In this document: in pieces, positions 6,477 through 14,683 of the stretch
Layout: every line of letters starts with the position of its first letter
Position numbering within the stretch: position 1 is the stretch's first letter
From: an uncultured Collinsella sp.
GTDB taxonomy: Bacteria > Actinomycetota > Coriobacteriia > Coriobacteriales > Coriobacteriaceae
NCBI GenBank assembly: GCA_958405195.1
Contig: CATYDM010000043.1
Location: 1 to 17,310 of the forward strand
Reading direction: 5' to 3'
DNA length: 17,310 nucleotides
The notes under the pieces: generated by a model
The model's input: only the letters and a program-made list of their open reading frames with translations
Told to the model about the DNA's origin: nothing
Databases searched by the model: none
Position numbers and translations under genes: made by a program

Positions 6477-8194
6477 GTGCGGTACTGACCGATTGCGCGG
6501 TACTTTTCGTAGCGGAGGTTTGTGAGGGTCGCGTCGTCGAGCTGCCCAAGCGTATCGAAGGCATCAAATGCCGAGGACATGACGGCACCGGCGATCTCCT
6601 CATGCGACAGGCCCCTATCGTCAACAATGCCGTCGATGATGCCGAGCGCCAACAGATCGGGGGCCGTGAGCTTAAGCGCCTCGGCGGCCTCATTCGCGCG
6701 CTCGGTATCCTTCCACAGGATCGACGCACAGGCCTCGGGGCTCACGACCGAATAGGCCGAGCTCGAGAGCATCAGGATGCGGTCGGCCACGGACAGCGCC
6801 AGCGCGCCACCAGAGCCGCCCTCGCCTGTCACCACCGAGACAATCGGCGTCTTGAGGCCGCTCATCTCCATGAGATTCTGGGCAATCGCCTCGCCCTGGC
6901 CGCGCTCCTCGGCACCGATGCCGCAAAACGCGCCCGAAGTATCAACCAGGCACAGAACCGGTCGACCAAACTTTTCGGCCTGGCGCATAAGGCGACGCGC
7001 TTTGCGGTAGCCCTCGGGATGTGCCATACCAAAGTTGCGACGCATGCGCTCTTTGGTCGTGGTACCGCGCTCGACGGCGATAACCGTCACGGGTCGCCCG
7101 TCTTTCCAGCCAATGCCAGCCACCACGGCGGCGTCGTCGCCAAAGTAACGGTCGCCATGCAGCTCCACAAATCCATCCAGGCCCAGCGAGATCATCTCGC
7201 CCGCCGTGGCGCGATCTGCCGAGCGGGTCTGTTTGACAATCTCGAGCGCGGTTTTTGGTGCGGTCGAGCGCTTGAACAAGTGTCCCAGCTTTTTGCCGCG
7301 ACGACCCGTATGCACGATCTCATGCGGTGCCCCCAGGCCGGGCGCGTGCCCTTCGTGCAGTGCCAGCAGCTCGCCTACCGTGAGCGCAATCTCGCCACGC
7401 GGAACAACGGCATCGCAAAAGCCGTGCTCCAGCAAAAACTCGGAGCGCTGGAATCCCTTGGGCAGGCGCTTGTGCATGTTCTGCTCGATCACGCGCGGGC
7501 CGGCAAATGCCGTCAGGGCATCGGGCTCGGCCAGGATAATATCGCCCTCCATGGCAAAGCTCGCGGTTACGCCTCCGGTCGTGGGATCAGTGAGCACCGT
7601 GATATACAGGCCGCCCACCTCGCTATGGCGCCTAACCGCTGCAGAAATCTTGGCCATCTGCATAAGCGATGTCACGCCCTCTTGCATGCGTGCACCGCCC
7701 GAAACGGTAAAGCCGACAACTGGCAATCCAAGCTCGGTCGCTCGCTCAAATGTGCGACAGATCTTCTCGCCCACCACGGAACCCATCGAGCCCATCATAA
7801 AGTTGGCATCCATAAAGAAGAGCGCGGCATCGCAACCGCAGATTTTGCCCCTGCCGCACACAACGGCGTCGCGCTCGCCCGAACGCTCGCACACGCTCTT
7901 GAGCTTGTCGGCATAGCCGGGAAACGAGAGGAAGTCCTCCGACGCCAGATTGGCATCCCATTCCTCAAACGTGCCCTCGTCGACCGTCATGCGCATGCGC
8001 GCGCGACCGCTCACGCGAAAGTGTTTGCCGCAACGAGGACAGACCTCGAGGTTGTCGTGCAGGCGTGCCTCATCGATCACACGGCGGCACTCCGGGCACT
8101 TGATAAACACGTGGCGTGCGGGAAACTCGGCGCACGACTCGGTTATCGGCCCCTCAAGGACATTGACCGTCTTCGCTTTTCTATTCATCAGCAT
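6470..8194 (-). CDS. accDA: Acetyl-CoA carboxylase carboxyltransferase, fused beta-alpha subunits (AccD-AccA)
   Basis: This 574-residue protein moves the carboxyl group from carboxybiotin on AccB to acetyl-CoA, giving malonyl-CoA, the committed step of fatty-acid synthesis. The N-terminal half is AccD: a zinc ribbon with C33, C36, C52 and C55 (CPEC...CPRC), then a crotonase-like fold with GGARMQEG at 167-174 and the glycine-rich loop near 207. The C-terminal half, from about residue 315, is AccA: RRNFGMAHPEGYRKA, DTSGAFCGIGAEERGQ at 419-434 and GEGGSGGALA at 458-467. E. coli and streptococci encode these as two proteins. The helical N-terminus of AccA (about 60 residues) is shortened at the joint. 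The start at 8194 overlaps the accC stop by 14 bp, suggesting coupled translation. The frame is unbroken, so this is a real fusion. Confidence 0.95.
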   Translation of the reverse strand: MLMNRKAKTVNVLEGPITESCAEFPARHVFIKCPECRRVIDEARLHDNLEVCPRCGKHFRVSGRARMRMTVDEGTFEEWDANLASEDFLSFPGYADKLKSVCERSGERDAVVCGRGKICGCDAALFFMDANFMMGSMGSVVGEKICRTFERATELGLPVVGFTVSGGARMQEGVTSLMQMAKISAAVRRHSEVGGLYITVLTDPTTGGVTASFAMEGDIILAEPDALTAFAGPRVIEQNMHKRLPKGFQRSEFLLEHGFCDAVVPRGEIALTVGELLALHEGHAPGLGAPHEIVHTGRRGKKLGHLFKRSTAPKTALEIVKQTRSADRATAGEMISLGLDGFVELHGDRYFGDDAAVVAGIGWKDGRPVTVIAVERGTTTKERMRRNFGMAHPEGYRKARRLMRQAEKFGRPVLCLVDTSGAFCGIGAEERGQGEAIAQNLMEMSGLKTPIVSVVTGEGGSGGALALSVADRILMLSSSAYSVVSPEACASILWKDTERANEAAEALKLTAPDLLALGIIDGIVDDRGLSHEEIAGAVMSSAFDAFDTLGQLDDATLTNLRYEKYRAIGQYRTM

Positions 8195-9524
8195 AGAGAT
8201 GCCCCATCAGATCGGTGTGGTACATGCCCGACAAGAACTCGTCGTTTGCCAGCACGTCGAGCTGAAGCTCGCTGTTTTCGCTCACGCCCTCAATCACGAG
8301 CTCGCCCAGGGCCGAGCGCATCTTACGAATAGCGCCGTCACGCGTGGGCGCACACACGATGAGCTTGCCGAGCATAGAGTCGTAGTACGGCGGAACGTTC
8401 GCACCGGTAAACATGGCGGAATCCCAGCGTACGCGCGGACCGCCCGGCACACGCAACGCGGTGACCGTTCCGCAGGACGGCAGAAAGTCCGGCGTTTCGG
8501 CATTGATGCGGCACTCCATGGCGTGGTTGCGGACCGGCATGTCCTCCTGCTCAAAGGGCAGAGGCTGGCCGGCTGCCACGCGCAGCTGCCACTTGACCAA
8601 GTCGGTATCGGTCACAAACTCTGTAACCGGATGCTCCACCTGCAAGCGCGTGTTCATTTCCATAAAATAGAAATTGCCGTCGTCCGAATACAGAAACTCG
8701 ATGGTACCGGCTCCTTCGTAGCCGACGGCACGAGCCAGGTCACGCGCTGCCTTGTGCATGCGAGCACGAATGTCGTTGTGTCCGTCGAGGCACGGCGCGG
8801 GACTCTCTTCGATCAGCTTTTGGTTGCGACGCTGCACCGAGCACTCGCGCTCGCCGAGCGAAAATACATGGCCCTGCTTATCGGCCATAATCTGCACCTC
8901 AACGTGGTGCGCCGGCGCGACGAACTTCTCCATGTAGCACTCGCCGTCGCCAAAAACGGCCTCGCCCTCGGCACGCGCTTCAATAAAGGCCTTTGCCGCA
9001 TCTTCCACGCGCTCGACCTTGCGAATGCCGCGACCGCCACCGCCCGCGCGCGCCTTAATGAGCACGGGACAGCCAATGCGCTCGGCCTCGGCCGTCGCCT
9101 CCTCGGGACTTTTGAGCAAATCGCAGCCCGGCACGATGGGCACGCCCGCCGCGGCAGCCGTTCGGCGTGCGGCGTCCTTGTCGCCCATGCTGTCGATCAC
9201 CTCGGCCGAAGGACCGACAAAAGCCAGGCCATACTTGTCGCAGTCGCGTACAAAGCTCGCCTTCTCGGAAAAGAAGCCGTACCCAGGATGGATCGCCTTT
9301 GCGCCCGACTTTACGGCACAGGTGAGCACGGCATCGTCGTTGAGGTAGCTCTCGGCAAGACGCGGGCCGCCGATGCAATACGCCTCGTCGGCAAGTTGCA
9401 CGTGCTGCGCGTCCGCATCGGCCGTGGAATAGACGGCGACGGTTTTGATGCCCATATCGCGGCACGCGCGAATAACACGGACCGCGACTTCGCCGCGGTT
9501 GGCGATGAGCACTTTGTCAAACAT
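8181..9524 (-). CDS. accC: Acetyl-CoA carboxylase, biotin carboxylase subunit
   Basis: This 447-residue ATP-grasp enzyme uses ATP and bicarbonate to carboxylate the biotin on AccB. The N-terminus FDKVLIANRGEVAVRVIRA is the standard biotin carboxylase start. GYGFFSE, the ATP-binding glycine-rich loop GGGGRGIRKV, the CSVQRRNQKLIEE stretch and RLQVEHPVTE are all present, the last holding catalytic glutamate and arginine residues. Length is normal (about 450). The ATG at 9524 is preceded by GGAAGG; a long open stretch upstream in frame belongs to the fabZ region and is not AccC-like. It follows fabZ by 10 bp and overlaps accDA, so the carboxylase subunits AccB, AccC and AccDA are made from one operon. 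Confidence 0.97.
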   Translation of the reverse strand: MFDKVLIANRGEVAVRVIRACRDMGIKTVAVYSTADADAQHVQLADEAYCIGGPRLAESYLNDDAVLTCAVKSGAKAIHPGYGFFSEKASFVRDCDKYGLAFVGPSAEVIDSMGDKDAARRTAAAAGVPIVPGCDLLKSPEEATAEAERIGCPVLIKARAGGGGRGIRKVERVEDAAKAFIEARAEGEAVFGDGECYMEKFVAPAHHVEVQIMADKQGHVFSLGERECSVQRRNQKLIEESPAPCLDGHNDIRARMHKAARDLARAVGYEGAGTIEFLYSDDGNFYFMEMNTRLQVEHPVTEFVTDTDLVKWQLRVAAGQPLPFEQEDMPVRNHAMECRINAETPDFLPSCGTVTALRVPGGPRVRWDSAMFTGANVPPYYDSMLGKLIVCAPTRDGAIRKMRSALGELVIEGVSENSELQLDVLANDEFLSGMYHTDLMGHLYADE

Positions 9525-9534
9525 GAAGCCTTCC

Positions 9535-9957
9535 TTAACTTTCGTGCATGAGTGCAAAAGACATATCGGCGCGGCAGCAAACCTCACCGTTGACGCTCGC
9601 AGTACCCGTCGCAAAGCGGAACGGCCCGCGCGCACGCGTGATGGTGCACACCAGATCCACCGTGTCGCCCGGGCGCACCGGACGCTTAAAGCGCACCTTG
9701 TCCAGACTCGTGTAGAACGGCGTCGCGCCGCGTGCCTCCTCATCGCCCATCAGCAGCACGCAGCAGTTTTGGGCGAGCATCTCGCACTGGATCACGCCGG
9801 GGACCACCGGGTTTCCCGGAAAATGCCCCTGCAAAAAGTATTCGTCGCCCGTAATCGTGATCTTGCCGTGGGCCTCGTCGCCCACCAGCTCGGCTTCGTC
9901 GAGCAAAAGCATCGGCTCGCGATGCGGTAACAGCTTCTTGAGCTCTTCTTTGTTCAT
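9535..9957 (-). CDS. fabZ: 3-hydroxyacyl-ACP dehydratase FabZ
   Basis: FabZ removes water from 3-hydroxyacyl-ACP to give trans-2-enoyl-ACP, the third step of each elongation round. The hot-dog-fold protein of 140 residues starts MNKEELKKLLPHREPMLLLD. HFPGNPVVPGV holds the catalytic histidine and QCEMLAQ the catalytic glutamate, in the usual spacing. I choose the ATG at 9957, which has AGGTG 6 bases upstream; an in-frame GTG at 9966 would butt against the accB stop but lacks its own site. It lies between accB and accC, as in streptococcal clusters. FabZ dehydrates all chain lengths; no FabA or FabM isomerase is encoded in the window, so how double bonds are introduced is not visible here. Confidence 0.96.
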   Translation of the reverse strand: MNKEELKKLLPHREPMLLLDEAELVGDEAHGKITITGDEYFLQGHFPGNPVVPGVIQCEMLAQNCCVLLMGDEEARGATPFYTSLDKVRFKRPVRPGDTVDLVCTITRARGPFRFATGTASVNGEVCCRADMSFALMHES

Positions 9958-9966
9958 GGATATCAC

Positions 9967-10440
9967 CTATCCGATCCTCATGAGGCAGCTGCCGAACTCC
10001 ACGAGGTCGCCGTCGGCCACGCAGATCTCGAGCACCTCGCCATCCGCCTCTGCCGTCACCTCGTTGAGAACCTTCATGGCCTCGATGATGCAAAGGGTCT
10101 CGCCAGCCTTGACCTTGGAGCCCACGTGCACAAACGGTTCGTCGCCCGGCGCCGGGGCAGCATAGAAAACGCCGACCATGGGAGCGGTCACCTCGGTGCC
10201 CTTGGGCTCCGGTGCGGCGGAAGGTGTCTGCGCGGCGGGCTCCGGTGCGGCAGGCGCGACTGTGGGAGCTGCAACTGGAGCGGCCATAGCGCTCGGCATG
10301 GGCATGGGCACGGCAACCGGCTGCGCGGCGCTCGCGCGCTCGAGTTCGACCGCGGTGCCATCGGGCTCCTCAACGCGCACGCGCGTGAGGCCGCGGTCCT
10401 CCATAACATCGGCTATCTCGGCAAGTCTTTTGGAATCCAT
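9967..10440 (-). CDS. accB: Acetyl-CoA carboxylase, biotin carboxyl carrier protein
   Basis: AccB (157 residues) carries the covalently bound biotin between AccC and AccDA. The C-terminal biotinyl domain, from about residue 80, contains the EAMKVLNEV motif with K123 as the biotin attachment site. The N-terminal 35 residues form a small dimerising region, and residues 40-80 are a flexible linker rich in alanine and proline (AAPVAAPTVAPAAPEPAA). Length is typical. ATG at 10440 is preceded by GAGGAG, and the gene begins 3 bp after fabF. Its modifying enzyme BirA is encoded divergently at the head of the same operon. Confidence 0.97.
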   Translation of the reverse strand: MDSKRLAEIADVMEDRGLTRVRVEEPDGTAVELERASAAQPVAVPMPMPSAMAAPVAAPTVAPAAPEPAAQTPSAAPEPKGTEVTAPMVGVFYAAPAPGDEPFVHVGSKVKAGETLCIIEAMKVLNEVTAEADGEVLEICVADGDLVEFGSCLMRIG

Positions 10441-10443
10441 GCT

Positions 10444-11691
10444 CTAGCTCCTCGTATATCTACGCAGCGCGATGGCGGCGTTGTGTCCGCCAAAGCCCAG
10501 GTTGGTCGAAAGCGCCCAGGTAAGGTCGGCGCGAACCGCGCGATTGGGCGTGTAGTCAAGATCGCAGGCGGGATCGGGCGTGTGGTAGTTAATGGTCGGC
10601 GGCACCACGCCCTGCTCGAGCGCCATGGCGCAGGCCATGACCTCGATGGCGCCCGTGGCACCGATCATGTGGCCGGTCATCGACTTAGTCGACGAGACGT
10701 GCGCGGCGCGCGCCGCGTCCTCGCCGAGCGCACGCTTAATGCCCGCCGTCTCGGACGAATCGTTGAGCTTGGTAGATGTGCCGTGGGCATTGATGTAGAG
10801 ACCCTCGGAAGGCTTGACGTCGCCCTCGGTCACCGCCAGCGATATCGCGCGGGCAATGCCGGCAGCCTCGGGATCAGGGCTCGTGATGTGATAGGCATCA
10901 TCGGTGTTGCCGTAGCCCACGACCTCGGCATAAATGTGCGCACCGCGCGCCTGCGCATGTTCCATGCTCTCGAGCACGAGCACGCAGGCGCCCTCGCCCA
11001 TCACAAAGCCGTCGCGGTCTGCATCGAACGGACGGCAGGCCGTCGCGGGATCGGGGTTGGTGGTCAATGCGCGGCAGGACGTAAAGCCCGCAACGGCATC
11101 GGGGATAATGGCCGCCTCGGCGCCGCCCGCGAGGATCGCGTCGGCATAGCCGTGCTTGATGGCGCGGAACGCCTCGCCCACCGCATGGGCCGAGGTTGCG
11201 CACGCGGTCACCACGGGCAGGGTCGGGCCCTTTGCCTTGTGGCGGATTGCGATATTGCCCGATGCCATGTTGGGGATCATCATCGCGATCATATAGGGCG
11301 ATGCGCGGCGGGGCCCACGTTCGGCAATCGTATGGACGTTGTCGACGAGCGTCGTCATGCCGCCCACGCCCGAGCCCACGTAGACGCCCAGGCGCTCGCG
11401 ATCGATGGCGCCTTCGACATCAAAGCCCGCATCGTGCATGGCTTCGTCCGAAGCCGCCATCGCAAACTGAACGCAGGGGTCGAGATGCTTGGCGTCACGC
11501 TTGCCAAAGTACTCGTTGCCGTCAAAGCCCTTGACCTCGGCTGCCACCTTGACGGCAAACGCATCGGTATCGAAGTGCGTGATCGGGCCGATGCCGCACG
11601 TGCCGGCGCACATGGCCGCCCAGGTGGCAAGCGCGGTGTTGCCGAGCGGCGACACGGCACCGATACCGGTGATTGCAACTCTCTGTTCCAT
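10444..11691 (-). CDS. fabF: 3-oxoacyl-ACP synthase II FabF
   Basis: FabF condenses malonyl-ACP with acyl-ACP to lengthen the chain by two carbons. The thiolase-fold protein (about 415 residues) opens with RVAITGIGAVSPLGN and has the Cys-His-His set of KAS I/II: the cysteine in TACATSAHAVGEAF, the first histidine in NAHGTSTKLND, and the second in SMTGHMIGATG. I prefer the ATG at 11691, which has AGGAG 6 bases upstream; ATGs at 11694 and 11709 are in frame and would add one or six residues. It follows fabG by 39 bp and precedes accB by 3 bp. It is the only elongating condensing enzyme in the window. Confidence 0.96.
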   Translation of the reverse strand: MEQRVAITGIGAVSPLGNTALATWAAMCAGTCGIGPITHFDTDAFAVKVAAEVKGFDGNEYFGKRDAKHLDPCVQFAMAASDEAMHDAGFDVEGAIDRERLGVYVGSGVGGMTTLVDNVHTIAERGPRRASPYMIAMMIPNMASGNIAIRHKAKGPTLPVVTACATSAHAVGEAFRAIKHGYADAILAGGAEAAIIPDAVAGFTSCRALTTNPDPATACRPFDADRDGFVMGEGACVLVLESMEHAQARGAHIYAEVVGYGNTDDAYHITSPDPEAAGIARAISLAVTEGDVKPSEGLYINAHGTSTKLNDSSETAGIKRALGEDAARAAHVSSTKSMTGHMIGATGAIEVMACAMALEQGVVPPTINYHTPDPACDLDYTPNRAVRADLTWALSTNLGFGGHNAAIALRRYTRS

Positions 11692-11730
11692 CATGGTCTC
11701 CTCATCCAAGCCGTTCTTCGGCCCTGGTTT

Positions 11731-12504
11731 CTACATCGCCATTCCGCCGTCGACGCGTACGACCTCGCCCGTAATGTAGGCAGCCGCATCGCTCGCCAAA
11801 AAGCGCACCACGCCGGCCACTTCCTCGGGGCGCGCCATGCGCTTTAGGGGAATCTGCTCCTCGGTTGCCGCGCGAACCTTCTCCGAGAGCTTTGCCGTCA
11901 TATCCGTCTCGACAAACCCGGGTGCGACCGCGTTCACTCGTACGCCGCGGGGCGCAAGCTCGCGCGCTACCGCCTTGGTCAGGCCGATGACGCCCGCCTT
12001 GGAGGCAGCGTAGTTGGCCTGCCCGGCATTGCCCATCAGGCCCACAACCGAGCTCATGTTGATGACGCAACCGCCGCGCTGGCGCATAAAGGTCTTGGTG
12101 AGTGCGCGCGTCGTATTGAACGTGCCCTTGAGATTGACATCGAGCACGCGGTCGAAGGCATCGTCACCCATACGCATGAGCAGGCCGTCGCGCGTGATGC
12201 CGGCGTTGTTGACGAGCGCCCAAATGGAGCCAAAGTCGTTGAGGACCGCTTCCACGCACGCATTGACGGCAGCGGGGTCTGCCACGTCGCATTGATATGC
12301 GCGCGCCGTGGCGCCAACCATCTCGCAGGCTCCGCATGTCTCGCGCGCGGCATCGACGCTACCGGCATAGACGACGGCAATATCAAAGCCGTCCTCCGCC
12401 AAGCCAACCGCACAAGCGCGGCCGATTCCCCGCGAGCCGCCCGTGACCAGTGCCACACGGCGCGAGTCGTTGCGCTCGAGCGCGCCGTTGTTCAAGTTGC
12501 CCAT
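11731..12504 (-). CDS. fabG: 3-oxoacyl-ACP reductase FabG
   Basis: FabG reduces 3-oxoacyl-ACP to the 3-hydroxy form with NADPH. The 257-residue short-chain dehydrogenase has the TGGSRGIGRA cofactor-binding loop at 21-30, NNAG at 99-102, and the catalytic N124, S152 (SSVVG), Y165 and K169 (YAASK). QANYAASKAGVIGLTK and the end GEVVRVDGGMAM are characteristic of FabG rather than other dehydrogenases. The first 13 residues (MGNLNNGALERND) form an extension not present in E. coli FabG; the ATG at 12504 is nevertheless supported by an AAAGGA site. It lies 30 bp after fabD. Confidence 0.95.
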   Translation of the reverse strand: MGNLNNGALERNDSRRVALVTGGSRGIGRACAVGLAEDGFDIAVVYAGSVDAARETCGACEMVGATARAYQCDVADPAAVNACVEAVLNDFGSIWALVNNAGITRDGLLMRMGDDAFDRVLDVNLKGTFNTTRALTKTFMRQRGGCVINMSSVVGLMGNAGQANYAASKAGVIGLTKAVARELAPRGVRVNAVAPGFVETDMTAKLSEKVRAATEEQIPLKRMARPEEVAGVVRFLASDAAAYITGEVVRVDGGMAM

Positions 12505-12534
12505 GTCATTCCTTTCGGGTTACAGCCCTGTGGG

Positions 12535-13461
12535 CTATGCGAGCTCATCGGCAATAGCTGCGACCTGCTCGGCCGTTTCACATGAATAAACGCGAACGTC
12601 GCTCAGCGTACGCTTGACCAGGCCCGACAGTGTTTTGCCAGGACCGACCTCAATAAACGTGTCGATGCCCTGATCCTGCAGAGTATGCAGCGTGTCGACC
12701 CAGCGCACGGGATGGCTCACCTGGTTGGCCAAGACATCCGATGCTGCTCGCGGGTCCGCCGGATAGGGCGCCGCCGTCATGTTTGTCATGACCGGAATCA
12801 GCAGCGGAGACGGCGCGTGGCCGGCTTGGATATACGTCGCCAGTCCCTCAGTCGCCTCGGCCATATAGGGGCTATGGAATGCACCCGACACCGCAACCTT
12901 CATGGCCCGGCCGCCAGCCTCTTTTACTAGGACGTCGAGGGTCTGCAGCGCATCGGGCGCTCCGGCCACAACCGTCTGCTGCGGACTGTTGTAGTTGACC
13001 GGCCAGCAATCCTCGCCGGCCTGTTTTGCCAAGCCCTCGACTTGCGCCGCATCGAGCTTGATGACGGCACGCATGCCGCCCGGATGGCGCTCGGCAGCCG
13101 CGGCCATCAGCGCCGCGCGCTCGCACACGAGCTCAAAGCCCGCTCGCGTATCGAACGCCCCCGCAAAGGTGAGCGCGGCGACCTCGCCTAGCGAGAATCC
13201 CGCACAGGCGGCAGGTACCACGCCGCGCTCACGCAGGGCGGCAGCCGCTGCTAGGTCGTGAACGAACACGCACGGCTGCGTGTCCTCGGTCTGCGAGAGC
13301 TCCTCCTTGGAGGCACTCCGGCATTGCTCGCTGGTCCCCGGGCGCACCTCGTCGGCAATGGCGAACACCTCGGCGGCCGCCGGCGATGTCTCGATCAAGT
13401 CGACGCCCATCGCGGGGTGCTGGGCACCCTGGCCGGCAAACAAAAACGCTACGCCACCCAT
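12535..13461 (-). CDS. fabD: Malonyl-CoA:ACP transacylase FabD
   Basis: FabD transfers malonate from CoA to the acyl carrier protein, supplying the extender unit. The 308-residue product begins MGGVAFLFAGQGAQHPAMG. It has the catalytic serine in GFSLGE, and the histidine in SGAFHSPYM, the usual Ser-His pair. FIEVGPGKTLSGLV near the C-terminus is another family mark. I start at the ATG at 13461, which has AAGGG 9 bases upstream; a GTG at 13467 is in frame but too close to that site. Its start lies 13 bp inside fabK, so translation is probably coupled. Length is normal. Confidence 0.95.
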   Translation of the reverse strand: MGGVAFLFAGQGAQHPAMGVDLIETSPAAAEVFAIADEVRPGTSEQCRSASKEELSQTEDTQPCVFVHDLAAAAALRERGVVPAACAGFSLGEVAALTFAGAFDTRAGFELVCERAALMAAAAERHPGGMRAVIKLDAAQVEGLAKQAGEDCWPVNYNSPQQTVVAGAPDALQTLDVLVKEAGGRAMKVAVSGAFHSPYMAEATEGLATYIQAGHAPSPLLIPVMTNMTAAPYPADPRAASDVLANQVSHPVRWVDTLHTLQDQGIDTFIEVGPGKTLSGLVKRTLSDVRVYSCETAEQVAAIADELA

Positions 13462-14393
13462 GCGCACGCACCCTTCAGGACGTGCTCGGCGCCATCGACC
13501 AGGTCGTCAACGATTTCGCGTGCGCTCTGGCGCTCGTTGACCATGCCGGCAATCTGTCCACACAAAAACGAACCCTCTTCGTAGTTGCCGTCCTTGGCGG
13601 CCTTACGCAGCGCACCGGTTCCCATAGCACCGAGCTCCTCGGCACTCGCGCCGGAACCCTCGCTCTTGGCATAGGCGTTGGTGAAGGGGCTCTTGAGGGC
13701 GCGCACTGGATGTCCCGTCGAGCGACCGGTCGCACGCGTTGAAGTGTCGTTGGCCTTCAGGACCATCTCTTTGTACTGCTCCGAGACGGTGCACTCGTCT
13801 GCGACCAGAAAGCGCGTACCCACTTGCACGCCTTCGGCGCCCAGCATAAAGGCGGCCGCCACGCCGCGGCCGTCGGCAATACCGCCGGCGGCCACGACGG
13901 GAATGTCAACCGCATCGACGACCTGCGGCACCAGTGCCATCGTCGAGGTCTCGCCAATATGGCCGCCCGATTCGGTACCCTCGGCAACAACCGCCGTGGC
14001 TCCACGACGTGCCACGAGGCGCGCCAGCGCCACCGAGGCAACGACCGGGATGACCTTGATGCCCGCCTCGTTCCACGCCTTCATGTACTTGGCGGGATTG
14101 CCGGCGCCCGTCACGACGACCGGCACTCGCTCGTCAATCACGACCTGTGCAACCTCGTCGGCAAACGGGCTCATGAGCATGACGTTCACGCCAAAGGGCT
14201 TATCCGTCTTGGCGCGCAGCTCATGAATCTGGTCGCGAAGCCAGTTGGCGTCGGCGTTCATGGCCGCGATGATGCCTAAGCCACCCGCCTCGGACACTGC
14301 GGACGCCAGCGAGGCATCGGCAATCCAGGCCATACCGCCCTGGAACACGGGCTTTTCGATGCCGAGCAGATCGCAGAGAGGAGTCTTGAGCAT
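13449..14393 (-). CDS. fabK: Enoyl-ACP reductase FabK (FMN-dependent)
   Basis: FabK completes each elongation cycle by reducing enoyl-ACP with NAD(P)H and FMN. The 314-residue TIM-barrel flavoprotein of the nitronate monooxygenase-like family starts MLKTPLCDLLGIEKPVFQGG. It has EGTESGGHIGE (His145 conserved in FabK), AAGGIADGRGVAAA and GAEGVQVGTRFL for flavin phosphate binding. Placement between acpP and fabD, as in Streptococcus pneumoniae, separates it from ordinary nitronate monooxygenases. No fabI or fabL is present in the window. FabK enzymes are naturally insensitive to triclosan, so such insensitivity is predicted here if no other reductase exists. It starts 2 bp after the acpP stop, with its GGAGA site inside the end of acpP. 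Confidence 0.93.
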   Translation of the reverse strand: MLKTPLCDLLGIEKPVFQGGMAWIADASLASAVSEAGGLGIIAAMNADANWLRDQIHELRAKTDKPFGVNVMLMSPFADEVAQVVIDERVPVVVTGAGNPAKYMKAWNEAGIKVIPVVASVALARLVARRGATAVVAEGTESGGHIGETSTMALVPQVVDAVDIPVVAAGGIADGRGVAAAFMLGAEGVQVGTRFLVADECTVSEQYKEMVLKANDTSTRATGRSTGHPVRALKSPFTNAYAKSEGSGASAEELGAMGTGALRKAAKDGNYEEGSFLCGQIAGMVNERQSAREIVDDLVDGAEHVLKGACAWVA

Positions 14394-14395
14394 CT

Positions 14396-14632
14396 CTACT
14401 TCTCCAATGCCGCCTCGACCGTATCGGCGAACTCGCCGACCGTCTTGGGGTTCTCCTCGGTATCGAGCTGGATGCCAAACTCGTCCTCGACGGCAACGAG
14501 GATCTCGACGGTGCCCAGGCTGTCGAGACCAATCTCCTCGAGCGTGGACTCGGGCTTCATCTCGACATCGTCAAGACCGGCGGTCTCGCGGATAACGTCG
14601 CAAACGCGCTCGAAGGTCTTCTGATCTGCCAT
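14396..14632 (-). CDS. acpP: Acyl carrier protein
   Basis: The 78-residue acidic helical protein carries growing acyl chains on a phosphopantetheine arm. IGLDSLGTVE contains the attachment serine S38 in the invariant DSL motif, and the rest (EDEFGIQLDTEE, TVGEFADTVEAALEK) is typical of fatty-acid ACPs. An AAAGGAG site precedes the ATG at 14632. It is the second gene of the operon, 51 bp after fabH. Holo-ACP synthase, which adds the arm, is not in the window. Confidence 0.97.
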   Translation of the reverse strand: MADQKTFERVCDVIRETAGLDDVEMKPESTLEEIGLDSLGTVEILVAVEDEFGIQLDTEENPKTVGEFADTVEAALEK

Positions 14633-14683
14633 GGTAGTTCTCCTTTGGTTGTGCCCTAGGGCGTTTTTATTTCCTATGTGCGA

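Noticed and set aside
6377..8332. A 651-codon plus-strand open frame opposite accDA
   Set aside because: It is antisense to a clear AccDA protein, has no recognisable motif, and long antisense frames are expected in high-GC coding DNA.
7950..9551. A 533-codon plus-strand open frame opposite accC
   Set aside because: Antisense shadow of AccC with no recognisable domain.
10126..11847. A 573-codon plus-strand open frame opposite accB and fabF
   Set aside because: It mirrors the codon pattern of two secure genes; its product is rich in Arg, His and Gly with no family resemblance and no good ribosome site.
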